Of a DNA stretch of 12,805 bases, positions 5,924 to 12,805 are shown one piece after another. The notes beneath the pieces were generated by a model, which worked only from the letters and a program-made list of their open reading frames with translations, was not told the DNA's origin and ran no database searches. The DNA is taken from assembly GCA_041576235.1 (NCBI GenBank), contig JBFGLJ010000078.1, positions 1 to 12,805 of the forward strand, given 5' to 3'. How positions within the stretch are numbered: the stretch's first letter is position 1; every line of letters starts with the position of its first letter. Position numbers and translations under genes: made by a program. This DNA comes from JABDII01 sp041576235 (GTDB lineage: Bacteria > Gemmatimonadota > Gemmatimonadetes > Gemmatimonadales > GWC2-71-9).

Positions 5924-7972
5924 ACTCGCAAACCACGGGGCCAGCACCAGCGACACCACCGACATGAGCTTGATGAGGATGTTCATCGAGGGGCCGGAGG
6001 TGTCCTTGAACGGGTCGCCCACGGTGTCGCCCACCACGGCCGCCTTGTGGGGATCGGAGCCCTTGCCGCCAAACTTGCCACCCTCGATGTACTTCTTGGC
6101 GTTGTCCCACGCGCCGCCGGCGTTGGCCATGAACAAGGCCAGGAGCACCCCAGCCAGCGTGGCGCCTGCGAGGAGGCCGCCCAGCGCTTCGACGCCGAGG
6201 AGCCACCCGACGAGAACAGGGGCAAGCACGGCGGTCACGCCTGGGAGTATCATTTCCCGCAGGGCGGCCCGGGTGGAGATGTCGACGCACCGCGCACTAT
6301 CGGGGGTGCCGGTTCCTTCCATGAGGCCCGGGATTTCTCGGAACTGACGCCGGACTTCTTCGACCATCCCGCCGGCCGCCCGTCCAACGGCGGTCATGGT
6401 CATGGCCCCGATGGCGAAGGGGAGGGTTCCTCCCACGAAGAGCCCGATGACCACCATCGGATTCACCAAGTCCAGCGACAGGACCTCGCCCGGGGGGCTC
6501 ACCGCCGTCGCGAATGCCGAAAACAGGGCGAGGGCAGTCAGCGCAGCCGACCCGATCGCAAACCCCTTGCCCATGGCGGCGGTGGTGTTGCCTTGGGCGT
6601 CCAGGCCGTCCGTGATCTTGCGGACCTCGGGTCCCAGCCGGCTCATCTCCGCGATGCCTCCCGCATTGTCTGCCACGGGACCGTAGGCATCGACGCTCAT
6701 GGTGACGCCCACGGTAGCGAGCATGCCGACGGCTGCGATGGCAATGCCGTATAGATCGGCCGAGCGATAGGATACGAAGATGGCCGCAGCGATCAGCAAC
6801 AACGGCAGGATTGCGGACCTGAGGCCGACGGCGAGCCCGGCGATGATGTTGGTCGCGGGTCCGGTTAGTGATGCGTTGGCGATGTCGCGAATTGGCTTGG
6901 CGGCGGTGTAGTACTCGGTGACCAAGCCGATCAACACACCGGCCACGGTGCCGGCGACGACGGCATAGAACGCCCCGATGACCGGCTTCCCGACCATGCC
7001 GAGCGGCAGCTGGGTCGCAAGCCAGTAGGCGGCGGCCATGAAGAGCCCCGCGGCGATGAAGGTGGTGAGGCGGAGCGCGCTTGCCGGACCCCCGCGTTCG
7101 AGCAGCTTCATCGATCCCACGCCGACGAGGGAGGCGATGAGCCCGGCAATGATCATGGCTAGCGGGAGCGCAATAGCGTTGGCGCGGTACTCGAGCGGGA
7201 TCACCGGGCTGGTGGCTCCCAGGGCCACGGTGGCGATGACGGCGCCGACGTAGCTCTCGAAAATGTCGGCCCCCATGCCGGCGACGTCGCCGACGTTGTC
7301 GCCGACGTTGTCCGCGATGGTTGCCGGGTTGCGGGGGTCGTCCTCCGGAATGCCGGCCTCGACCTTCCCGACCAGATCGGCCCCAACGTCGGCCGCTTTG
7401 GTGTAGATGCCGCCGCCCACGCGGGCGAAGAGGGCGATCGAGGAGGCGCCCATGGCGAAGCCGCTGATGACCTCGCTGAATGACTTGAAGGCCTCCGCGC
7501 TCACGACGGCGTCATCGAGAAGGAGATAGGCGACGGTCCCGATGCCGAGGAGCCCGAGAGACGCCACCGCGAGACCCATGACCGCCCCACCGTTGAAGGC
7601 CACGCGCAAGGCCTTGGCTTCGCCGCTCGTGTGCGCGGCTTCAGCGGTGCGGACGTTGGCCTTTGTGGCGGCCTTCATGCCGAAGAAGCCGGCGCCGACG
7701 GAGCAGATCCCACCGAACACGTATGCGAGAGCGGTGTGCTGGCCCACCGCCACGCCCAGCAGGATGGCCACCACCGCGAGGAATGGGAACAGCACCAAGT
7801 ATTCCCGTCGCAGGAACGCCATGGCCCCGGTTTCGATCGCGAGGGCGATGTCTTGCATCACGTCGGACCCTGCCGATTGACGCTTGATGTAGGCGTAGAT
7901 CCCGAACGCCACCACCAGCCCTACCAGGCCGGCTCCAACTGAATACAGGGCATACTGGGCGAGTGCCGTCAC
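5918..7972 (-). CDS. hppA: K+-dependent membrane-bound pyrophosphatase, probably Na+- or Na+/H+-pumping
   Basis: A 684-residue integral membrane pyrophosphatase that couples PPi hydrolysis to ion export. Conserved acidic sites are DDPRNPATIADNVGDNVGD (211-229), NAGGAWDNAKKYIE (617-630) and GDTVGDPFKDTSGPS (648-662), with about 16 hydrophobic helices around them. In GNTTAAMGKGFAIGS (461-475), A465 and G468 occupy the positions that mark the K+-dependent subfamily; K+-independent pumps have Lys and Thr there. The gate glutamate is E239 in DIFESYVGA, the position seen in Na+-pumping Thermotoga-type enzymes rather than the shifted position of plant H+ pumps. Ion specificity is therefore an inference. 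The GTG start at 7972 has GGAGGAG just upstream, overlapping the pth stop. The gene lies between pth and ychF, probably in one transcript. Confidence 0.95.
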   Translation of the reverse strand: MTALAQYALYSVGAGLVGLVVAFGIYAYIKRQSAGSDVMQDIALAIETGAMAFLRREYLVLFPFLAVVAILLGVAVGQHTALAYVFGGICSVGAGFFGMKAATKANVRTAEAAHTSGEAKALRVAFNGGAVMGLAVASLGLLGIGTVAYLLLDDAVVSAEAFKSFSEVISGFAMGASSIALFARVGGGIYTKAADVGADLVGKVEAGIPEDDPRNPATIADNVGDNVGDVAGMGADIFESYVGAVIATVALGATSPVIPLEYRANAIALPLAMIIAGLIASLVGVGSMKLLERGGPASALRLTTFIAAGLFMAAAYWLATQLPLGMVGKPVIGAFYAVVAGTVAGVLIGLVTEYYTAAKPIRDIANASLTGPATNIIAGLAVGLRSAILPLLLIAAAIFVSYRSADLYGIAIAAVGMLATVGVTMSVDAYGPVADNAGGIAEMSRLGPEVRKITDGLDAQGNTTAAMGKGFAIGSAALTALALFSAFATAVSPPGEVLSLDLVNPMVVIGLFVGGTLPFAIGAMTMTAVGRAAGGMVEEVRRQFREIPGLMEGTGTPDSARCVDISTRAALREMILPGVTAVLAPVLVGWLLGVEALGGLLAGATLAGVLLALFMANAGGAWDNAKKYIEGGKFGGKGSDPHKAAVVGDTVGDPFKDTSGPSMNILIKLMSVVSLVLAPWFASL

Positions 7973-7982
7973 AACTCCTCCG

Positions 7983-8549
7983 TCAACGGTTGAACGTGTT
8001 CATGGCGCGGTCGATCCCCTCGGCCAGCCACATGTCGACCGCATCGGCCATGGGGTCCATGAGGTCGTCGAGCGCCCCTCGCTCCTCGGGGGTGAACGGG
8101 CTCAGGACGAAATCGGCCAAGTCGACCACGGTCTCCGGGACCGGACCAATGCCGATCCGCAGCCGGCCATAGTCTTGCCGCATGAGCACGCCTTGGATGC
8201 TCTTGAGGCCGTTGTGGCCCCCGGCGCTGCCACGCTGTCGCAACCGAAACCGGCCCAGCGGCAAGGCGACGTCGTCGACGAGGACCAGGAGCTCCTCAGC
8301 GGGCGCGAAGTCCGGATGTGAACGGAGCGGGGAGACGCTTGCCCCGCTCCGGTTCATGTAGGTCGTCGGCTTGATTAACCGGCACGCCCGAGTGTGTCGG
8401 CGAACGGTGACTGCCTTGGCGCGCCCGTGCCGTTTGAAGGGCCCCGCCTCCCAGCGTGCGGCCACGTGATCGAGCAGGAGAAAACCGGCGTTGTGCCGGG
8501 TGGCGGCGTATTCTGGCCCGGGGTTGCCGAGCCCCACGATGATGTGCAG
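7983..8549 (-). CDS. pth: Peptidyl-tRNA hydrolase; start probably CTG at 8549
   Basis: Pth releases tRNA from peptidyl-tRNAs that drop off the ribosome. Counting from the proposed CTG start (188 residues), GLGNPGPEY carries N9, TRHNAGF carries the catalytic H19, YMNRSG carries N66, VLVDDVALPLG carries D92/D93, and GGHNGLKSI carries N113. These are all the known active-site residues. The first standard start codon is a GTG at 8537, which would begin the protein at MGLGNPG and remove the residues of strand one. The in-frame codons upstream read CTG CAC ATC ATC GTG, giving MHIIVGLGNPG, which matches the family start. An in-frame TGA, also the rplY stop, lies two codons upstream of that CTG. Neither start has a clear ribosome binding site, and coupling to rplY is likely. 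Confidence 0.92.
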   Translation of the reverse strand: MHIIVGLGNPGPEYAATRHNAGFLLLDHVAARWEAGPFKRHGRAKAVTVRRHTRACRLIKPTTYMNRSGASVSPLRSHPDFAPAEELLVLVDDVALPLGRFRLRQRGSAGGHNGLKSIQGVLMRQDYGRLRIGIGPVPETVVDLADFVLSPFTPEERGALDDLMDPMADAVDMWLAEGIDRAMNTFNR

Positions 8550-8552
8550 CGG

Positions 8553-9233
8553 TCAGCTCGGCTCTTCAGGCTCTTCCTCGGGCTTGGGCTTCCGAATGAG
8601 CTCCGGCTCGGCCACTTCCTCGGGCTCAATTGCCTCGAGCTCCCCTTCGACCGGGGTCGGTTCCTCGATGGCCCGCGGCGCGACCACCGAGCAGACAGCC
8701 ACCTCGAGATCGTTGAGAATCTCGGCGTTCTGCAGTTCGATATCCCGCACATAGAGGGCGTCACCAATCTCCAACGCCGTCACATCCAGCTCCACCGAGT
8801 CGGGGATGTTGCTGGGAAGCACCTTGATGTCCAGCTCGCGCAAGGTATGGTCGAGCACGCCGCCCGCGTTGCGGACGCCCTCGGGAATGCCCACGAGGTG
8901 AATGGGCACGGCGAGTTCGATCTCCTCGCCGGCGTGAACCTCATACAGGTCGACATGGAGAATGTCAGCGGGCCGGATGGGGTTCCGCTGCAGCTCTCGG
9001 ATGAGCGCCGTGACCGGCTCCCCGTCGTCGACGCGAACCTCCACCAGCGTGCTGGACGCACTCACCTTGGTCAGCAACCGCTGGAGGGCGGCGGCTTCTA
9101 ACACGATGGCCTCCGAGTCGCGCCCGCGGCCGTAGATGACTCCGGGGAGCATGCCCTGCCGTCTGAGCGACCGGGCCGCCCCCTTCCCGGTCGTATCTCG
9201 CCGCATGACTGCCAACTCTGCGCTGTGCGCCAT
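8553..9233 (-). CDS. rplY: 50S ribosomal protein bL25 (CTC/TL5 form)
   Basis: A 226-residue two-domain bL25, the 5S rRNA-binding protein also called CTC or general stress protein. The N-terminal L25 domain (about 1-98) includes GKGAARSLRRQGMLPGVIYG (17-36) and RNPIRPADILHVDLYEV (83-99). The C-terminal TL5 beta domain (about 100-187) includes AVPIHLVGIPEGVRNAGG and PDSVELDVTALEIGDAL. The protein ends in a long acidic and proline-rich tail (about 188-226), common in this form. The ATG at 9233 has GAGGG eight bases upstream and lies 14 bases after the prs stop. The order prs-rplY-pth is conserved in many bacteria. Confidence 0.96.
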   Translation of the reverse strand: MAHSAELAVMRRDTTGKGAARSLRRQGMLPGVIYGRGRDSEAIVLEAAALQRLLTKVSASSTLVEVRVDDGEPVTALIRELQRNPIRPADILHVDLYEVHAGEEIELAVPIHLVGIPEGVRNAGGVLDHTLRELDIKVLPSNIPDSVELDVTALEIGDALYVRDIELQNAEILNDLEVAVCSVVAPRAIEEPTPVEGELEAIEPEEVAEPELIRKPKPEEEPEEPS

Positions 9234-9247
9234 GATTCAAACCCTCG

Positions 9248-10201
9248 TTAATCGAACAGCGAACTGACGGACTGGTCGCTGTGGGTATACCGTATGGCCT
9301 TCGCCAACAGGCCAGCGACAGACAGAACCGTCAGCTTGTCGAACCGTCGCTCGTCCGGCAGGCAAATCGTGTTGGTGACTGCCACTTCCTTGACCGGCGC
9401 CGTGGCCAGCCGGTCCACGGCCGGTCCGGACAACAGCGGGTGCGAGGCGCAACAATAGATGTCGCGGGCCCCGAGCCGCTTGAGGGCATGGATCCCTTCA
9501 CTCATCGTGCCCCCGGTATCGATCATGTCGTCCGGGATGAGACAATCCCGCCCGGCGACCTCCCCGACGACGTTCACGACCTCCGCCACGTTGGCGGACG
9601 GCCGCCGCTTGTCGATGATGGCGAGCGATGCGTCCAACCGCTTTGCGAATCCGCGAGCCATCTTCGCAGCACCCACGTCCGACGCCACCACGACGAGATC
9701 CTTCAGCGCCTTCTGCCGGTAGTGGCTGGTGAAGACCGGTGCCGCATACAGGTGGTCGACCGGGAGATCGAAGAAGCCCTGCAGCTGGTGCTGGTGAAAG
9801 TCGATCGCCAACACGCGATCGGCCCCGGCCATGCTCACCATGTTCGCCATGAGCTTGGCGCTGATCGCCACCCGTGGCTGGTCCTTCCGGTCCTGCCGGG
9901 CGTAACCGAAGTACGGAATCACCGCGGTGACCCGCGCAGCACTGGCCCGCTTGGCCGCGTCGATGAGGAGCAACAGCTCGATCATGTTCTCGGCCGGCGG
10001 ATTGGTGGGCTGGATGATGAACACGTCCCGCCCGCGCACGTTCTCGTCGATCTTGACAAAAATCTCGCCGTCGGCAAACCGCTTGAGCGTGAGCCGACAG
10101 AGGGGCTCGTCCAAGTGGCGCGCCACCTCTTCGGCAAGGGGGCGGTTGGCCGAGCCGCTCATGAGGAGCATGTGGCTGTGCGACAGCGAGAGTTCCGTCA
10201 T
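9248..10201 (-). CDS. prs: Ribose-phosphate pyrophosphokinase (PRPP synthetase)
   Basis: A 317-residue class I PRPP synthase that makes phosphoribosyl pyrophosphate from ribose 5-phosphate and ATP. Motifs are RFADGEIFVKIDENVRGRDV (41-60), IQPTNPPAENMIELL (63-77), VIPYFGYARQDRKD (94-107), the catalytic flexible loop around DKRRPSANVAEV (197-208), and the PRPP/R5P loop DDMIDTGGT (224-232). The family motif DLHAxQIQGFF reads DFHQHQLQGFF here (134-144); the metal-binding H136 is kept, while Leu becomes Phe and Ala-Gly becomes Gln-His. The frame opens upstream to 10282, but the ATG at 10201 sits closest to the usual N-terminus; an ATG at 10171 would start exactly at the first strand. No strong Shine-Dalgarno precedes either. 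It follows the tRNA-Gln gene on the same strand. Confidence 0.95.
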   Translation of the reverse strand: MTELSLSHSHMLLMSGSANRPLAEEVARHLDEPLCRLTLKRFADGEIFVKIDENVRGRDVFIIQPTNPPAENMIELLLLIDAAKRASAARVTAVIPYFGYARQDRKDQPRVAISAKLMANMVSMAGADRVLAIDFHQHQLQGFFDLPVDHLYAAPVFTSHYRQKALKDLVVVASDVGAAKMARGFAKRLDASLAIIDKRRPSANVAEVVNVVGEVAGRDCLIPDDMIDTGGTMSEGIHALKRLGARDIYCCASHPLLSGPAVDRLATAPVKEVAVTNTICLPDERRFDKLTVLSVAGLLAKAIRYTHSDQSVSSLFD

Positions 10202-10215
10202 GACGATAGCCCGGA

Positions 10216-10245
10216 AAGCTACCTCTGCCCAGACCAAAGCGTCAA
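10216..10245 (-). promoter_or_regulatory. Candidate sigma70-type promoter for prs
   Basis: On the minus strand a TTGACG (10245-10240) is followed after 18 bases by TAGCTT (10221-10216), about 15-20 bases before the prs ATG. The -35 box is close to consensus and the -10 box is poor. The resulting transcript leader would be very short. The same TTGACG is part of the inverted repeat around the tRNA gene, so it may instead reflect that structure. Confidence 0.3.
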
Positions 10246-10281
10246 CCGCCACAGCCGGTGTGCGGCCATGACGGTTGGGCA

Positions 10282-10352
10282 TTGGCCCTGGTGGATTCGA
10301 ACCACCATTCTCAGATCCAAAATCTGATGTCCTGCCATTAGACGAAGGGCCA
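10282..10352 (-). tRNA. tRNA-Gln (anticodon TTG)
   Basis: The minus strand folds into a complete 71-base cloverleaf. The acceptor stem is TGGCCCT paired with AGGGCCA, with discriminator A at 10282. The D arm contains TCTAATGGCAGGA. The anticodon arm is TCAGA-TTTTGGA-TCTGA with anticodon TTG, reading CAA (and CAG by wobble). The variable loop is four bases, and the T arm is GGTGG-TTCGAAT-CCACC. The bases after the discriminator are TGC, so the CCA end is not encoded and must be added by a nucleotidyltransferase. The gene lies between ispE and prs on the same strand, so it may be processed from a longer transcript. Confidence 0.96.
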
Positions 10353-10408
10353 GTTGACGCCTACAACGTAACCCATCCGTCTGGGGGGGTAAACGGGACC
10401 CGCGGCCG

Positions 10409-11308
10409 TCAACGTCCCGCCGTGCGGGGCTCGGCCGGGGGACCGGCCAGGGTCGAGACCGGCAACACCGAGCCGTGCTTCGTGCCCAGCGTCAGGCGAG
10501 CCTCGTCCGCCGCGGCCGGGTTCCGGTAGAGGGCGAACAGCGCGGAGCCCGACCCACTGAGCCGGCACATGAACGGCCTCGTCCCGGCCAAGGCCTCAAA
10601 CGCCGCCCGGATCGCCGGCCGTCGCTCGAAGACCGGCGTCTCGAAATCGTTGCCCGACATCCGCGCCACATCCCCCCATGTCGACACGGCCTGCTGACCG
10701 AGGGCCAATCCGCCACGGCGGCCGGCTCCCCCCCCCTGCCGCGCCTCGTCGATCCAGCCATAGGCTTCGCCCGTAGAGATCATGAGGGGAGGGCACAGCA
10801 CGAGCCCCGGCGCGGCCGGGAGACCCGGAAGGCGGAAGAGCCGCTCGCCGCGGCCCCAGGCCAGGGCCAACGGTGTCCCGAGGAGGAAGAACGGGACATC
10901 GCTCCCCAGCCGGGCGGCGAATTGGAGCAACTCGTGCCGGGGCACGGCCTGGTCGGCCAGCACGTTGACCGCCAGCAGGGTCGCCGCGGCATCGCTCGAT
11001 CCCCCGCCGAGGCCGGCGGCAACCGGGATGCGTTTCGTGAGCCGAACCCGCACCCCGAATCGATTCCCCGTGGCCTCGAGCACCATGGCCGCCGCCCTGG
11101 TGGCCAAGTTGTCTTCAGGCGCGCCGAGCCCGGGAAAGGTCCCATTCACATCGAGCGCCACTCCCGATTCCTCCGTGCGCTCGATCACCAACTCGTCGGC
11201 GAGATCGAGCAAGCAGAACAGCGTTTCGATCGAGTGAAACGCGCCCTCGTCACGGGCCAACACCCGGAGAAAGAGATTGACCTTGGCGTGGGCCGCGGCT
11301 CGGACCAC
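10409..11308 (-). CDS. ispE: 4-diphosphocytidyl-2-C-methyl-D-erythritol kinase
   Basis: A 299-residue GHMP-family kinase of the MEP (non-mevalonate) isoprenoid pathway; it phosphorylates the 2-OH of CDP-ME. The N-terminal AKVNLFLRV carries the substrate lysine K9. The ATP loop is PVAAGLGGGSSDAAA (95-109), GSDVPFFL (135-142) carries the catalytic D137, and RLSGSGSALFALY (249-261) is the third GHMP motif. The frame can start at a GTG at 11332, but the GTG at 11308 has an excellent GGAGGAGG a few bases upstream and gives the usual distance to the AKVNLF motif. It follows the membrane protein gene by 16 bases. A small Gly/Arg-rich insertion (about 190-200) is unremarkable. It is followed by about 56 bases and then tRNA-Gln. 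Confidence 0.95.
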   Translation of the reverse strand: MVRAAAHAKVNLFLRVLARDEGAFHSIETLFCLLDLADELVIERTEESGVALDVNGTFPGLGAPEDNLATRAAAMVLEATGNRFGVRVRLTKRIPVAAGLGGGSSDAAATLLAVNVLADQAVPRHELLQFAARLGSDVPFFLLGTPLALAWGRGERLFRLPGLPAAPGLVLCPPLMISTGEAYGWIDEARQGGGAGRRGGLALGQQAVSTWGDVARMSGNDFETPVFERRPAIRAAFEALAGTRPFMCRLSGSGSALFALYRNPAAADEARLTLGTKHGSVLPVSTLAGPPAEPRTAGR

Positions 11309-11324
11309 GCGCCCTCCTCCCGGC

Positions 11325-12368
11325 TCACCCACCTGGGGGCGGGGGCCCGTGACGGAACTGTCCCAGGCGGATGCCGGTGGTCATGAGCGAGTAGACCCCG
11401 AGCAAGGTGATGGGCACGAACGTGGTGACATGATAGGTAATGGCGAACGAGAGCGCGCGATCGGGCGCCACCGCGTACAGCGTGAGAACAGCTCGGATCA
11501 CGGCCTCGAAGACACCGACGAAGCCCGGTGCCGCCGGGACCGCAATGCCGAAGACGAGGACGCCTTGCAGGAGGAGCGCGCCGGCAAAATTGACGTCAAT
11601 GTCGAAAATGGCAAATCCAACGTAGAACGCTAAGCCGTTGACGAGCCATGTGGTCAGCGACCAGAACACGACGCCGGCCAGCCTGCCCGGGTGACGAAGC
11701 GCGGTGAGACCGTGCCGGAACCCCTCGATGAGGTCGACGATGCGGTCGGCCCAGGCCCGGCGCAGGACCCGCCGCACCATGCGCTCGGCACGGACAGGAA
11801 AGGCAACCACCATCGCCGCAGCCACCAGCGCCAGTGCCGAGGCCAACCCTACGAAAACGGCGGCGCGAGCCACCGAAATGCCAGAAACCCTGACGTCCTC
11901 TGGCATGCCCGGGAGGAACAGTGCTAGGGTCAGCAAGAGCACGACGGCTAGGCTGTCGAACACCCGCTCGACGGCAATCGAGGAGAGCGCGCTGGTCAGC
12001 CGGGTCGATCCGAGACGGCTGACGGTGTAGGTGCGCACCAACTCGCCGGCGCGAAAGGGCAGCAGGTTATTGGCCGTAAATCCGATGGCGATGGCATGCC
12101 ACATCGGGGTGTAGGGAATGGGCTCATCGTTCGGATGTCGAAGGAGCAGCCGCCATCGAACGAGTCGAATCGGGAAGGTGAGGGTCGCGAGCGCCACCGT
12201 GGCGAGCAGGGGGATGATCCGTGCGTGTCGGATGTGGGCAGTGAACGCGTTCAGCTCGACACCCTTCACGGCCCAGGCCAAGAGGGCGAGGGAAATGACC
12301 CCGGCCACGACGAGTCGCCACGTGGACCCTCGGGGACGAGCCACAGGTGGCGCGGGCGGCTCGGTCAC
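11325..12368 (-). CDS. LPG-synthase TM region / UPF0104 family membrane protein
   Basis: From the GTG at 12368 this is a 347-residue multi-pass membrane protein with about eight hydrophobic segments. Family hallmarks include IRLVRWRLLLRH, the segment GFTANNLLPFRAGELVRTY, the SALSSIAVERVFD block, and AVPAAPGFVGVFEAVIRAVL near the C-terminus. These match the transmembrane region of lysylphosphatidylglycerol synthases and the glycosyltransferase-associated AglD/UPF0104 proteins. There is no soluble aminoacyl-transfer domain, so it is not a full MprF; a role in lipid flipping or envelope assembly is possible but unproven. The chosen GTG overlaps the upstream TAG by one base. A GTG at 12437 would overlap the upstream gene by 70 bases and add a low-complexity tail. 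It is probably coupled to the gene before it and to ispE after it. Confidence 0.85.
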   Translation of the reverse strand: MTEPPAPPVARPRGSTWRLVVAGVISLALLAWAVKGVELNAFTAHIRHARIIPLLATVALATLTFPIRLVRWRLLLRHPNDEPIPYTPMWHAIAIGFTANNLLPFRAGELVRTYTVSRLGSTRLTSALSSIAVERVFDSLAVVLLLTLALFLPGMPEDVRVSGISVARAAVFVGLASALALVAAAMVVAFPVRAERMVRRVLRRAWADRIVDLIEGFRHGLTALRHPGRLAGVVFWSLTTWLVNGLAFYVGFAIFDIDVNFAGALLLQGVLVFGIAVPAAPGFVGVFEAVIRAVLTLYAVAPDRALSFAITYHVTTFVPITLLGVYSLMTTGIRLGQFRHGPPPPGG

Positions 12369-12805
12369 TAGCGCTGCTGCTGAGCCAGGGGCACCAGGTC
12401 CAGCAGCTCTTCGACCAGCGGACGCACGCTCTCCCACGGTGTGTCACCCGCCAGCAGCGCGTGAATCTCGGCCCGCACCGCCGCCGCCCTATCGAGCGCT
12501 CCTCGCCCGTGGTAGAGCAGCGAGGTGATGGCGACAACCTTCTCCCCAGCACCCGCTTCCTGTTCCCCGCCGCGAGACTGGCCGCTCCCTCCCTCGAGGA
12601 AGGCGTCCAGCGAAGCCGGACCCGCCGGCCGCTGCTGGAGGAGTCTCGCGAAGGTCACGAAACTCGCAGCCAAATCGCCTGGGCGCTCCCGCTCTGTTTC
12701 CTGGCCCTCATCCGGCGCGAGGGCGCTGATCGGGACAACCTCACCGGGGGGGAGAGCCCGAGCCGGAGGGGAGGCAGCAGGTGGCGGTGCGACGGGGGCG
12801 GGGGC
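12368..12805 (-). CDS. Unrecognised protein, C-terminal 145 residues (5' end beyond window)
   Basis: The frame is open from the right edge to a TAG at 12370-12368. I do not recognise the family. The first visible part (about 30 residues) is almost only Pro and Ala, typical of a flexible linker. Then comes VVPISALAPDEGQE, a segment ASFVTFARLLQQRP, a Gly/Ser/Glu-rich stretch, and VVAITSLLYHGRGALDRAAAVRAEIHALL, followed by an amphipathic acidic end with EELLDLVPLAQQQR. The two VVxI(S/T)xL pieces resemble each other and may be short docking motifs or repeats. The only in-frame standard start codon visible is a TTG at 12673, which lacks support, so the gene most likely starts outside the window. 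It ends one base into the next gene, which suggests an operon. Confidence 0.6.
   Translation of the reverse strand, partial: APAPVAPPPAASPPARALPPGEVVPISALAPDEGQETERERPGDLAASFVTFARLLQQRPAGPASLDAFLEGGSGQSRGGEQEAGAGEKVVAITSLLYHGRGALDRAAAVRAEIHALLAGDTPWESVRPLVEELLDLVPLAQQQR

Noticed and set aside
5095..6754. Long plus-strand frames (255 and 293 residues) opposite ychF and hppA
   Set aside because: They are His/Arg/Gly-rich mirror frames of genes with clear conserved motifs, and the second begins inside the heptamer repeats.
10282..10352. tRNA-Gln as an integration (att) site
   Set aside because: No integrase gene, no partial tRNA 3' duplicate in the window, and both flanks are housekeeping genes in a common order.
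10365..10408. Intrinsic terminator after ispE (GTTTACCC and GGGTTAC arms around a run of seven C on the minus strand)
   Set aside because: The arms pair for only four clean base pairs before mismatches and no T-tract follows.
9281..11386. Long plus-strand frames (348 and 303 residues) opposite prs and ispE
   Set aside because: They are antisense to strongly conserved enzymes and one passes straight through the tRNA-Gln gene; no domain seen.

Overview
This is a GC-rich stretch of bacterial chromosome, packed with conserved housekeeping genes. All but one protein gene and the single tRNA lie on the minus strand. The gene set, the high GC, the frequent GTG/TTG starts and the DAK2-DegV fusion behind an rpsF-rpsR-DUF2232-rplI cluster suggest a member of the Gemmatimonadota or a related soil or sediment phylum. 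That assignment is an inference from gene order and domain fusion, not from a marker-gene search. I see no mobile element, CRISPR array, phage gene or obvious horizontally acquired cargo.

Layout, reading the minus strand from right to left. Block 1 (12805 to 10409) holds the C-terminal part of an unrecognised protein with a Pro/Ala-rich linker, then a multi-pass membrane protein of the LPG-synthase TM/UPF0104 type, then ispE of the MEP isoprenoid pathway. These three are tightly packed. Block 2 is a tRNA-Gln(TTG) at 10282-10352, followed by prs (PRPP synthase), rplY/ctc (bL25), pth (peptidyl-tRNA hydrolase), hppA (membrane pyrophosphatase) and ychF (ribosome-associated ATPase). The combination links nucleotide precursor supply, translation and pyrophosphate-driven ion pumping. 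Between hppA and ychF the intergenic DNA is almost entirely a run of degenerate 7-bp repeats in one phase.

Block 3 (about 4012-4686, plus strand) is one MOSC-domain (YiiM-like) gene. It converges on ychF with no base between the two stop codons and is divergent from the next block. Block 4 (3795 down to the left edge) is a compact operon: rpsF (bS6), rpsR (bS18), a DUF2232 membrane protein, rplI (bL9) and a 610+ residue DAK2-DegV fusion that runs off the window. Two of its junctions are 4-base ATGA overlaps, so translational coupling is likely. The DAK2-DegV protein joins in one chain what in Firmicutes are separate proteins: the fatty-acid kinase FakA and its fatty-acid carrier FakB.

No gene-free stretch exceeds about 220 bases. 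The points most worth a second look are the fused FakA-FakB-like protein, the in-phase heptamer array that abuts the ychF start codon, the cation-selectivity residues of the pyrophosphatase, the apparent CTG start of pth, and the inverted repeat that encloses the tRNA gene.
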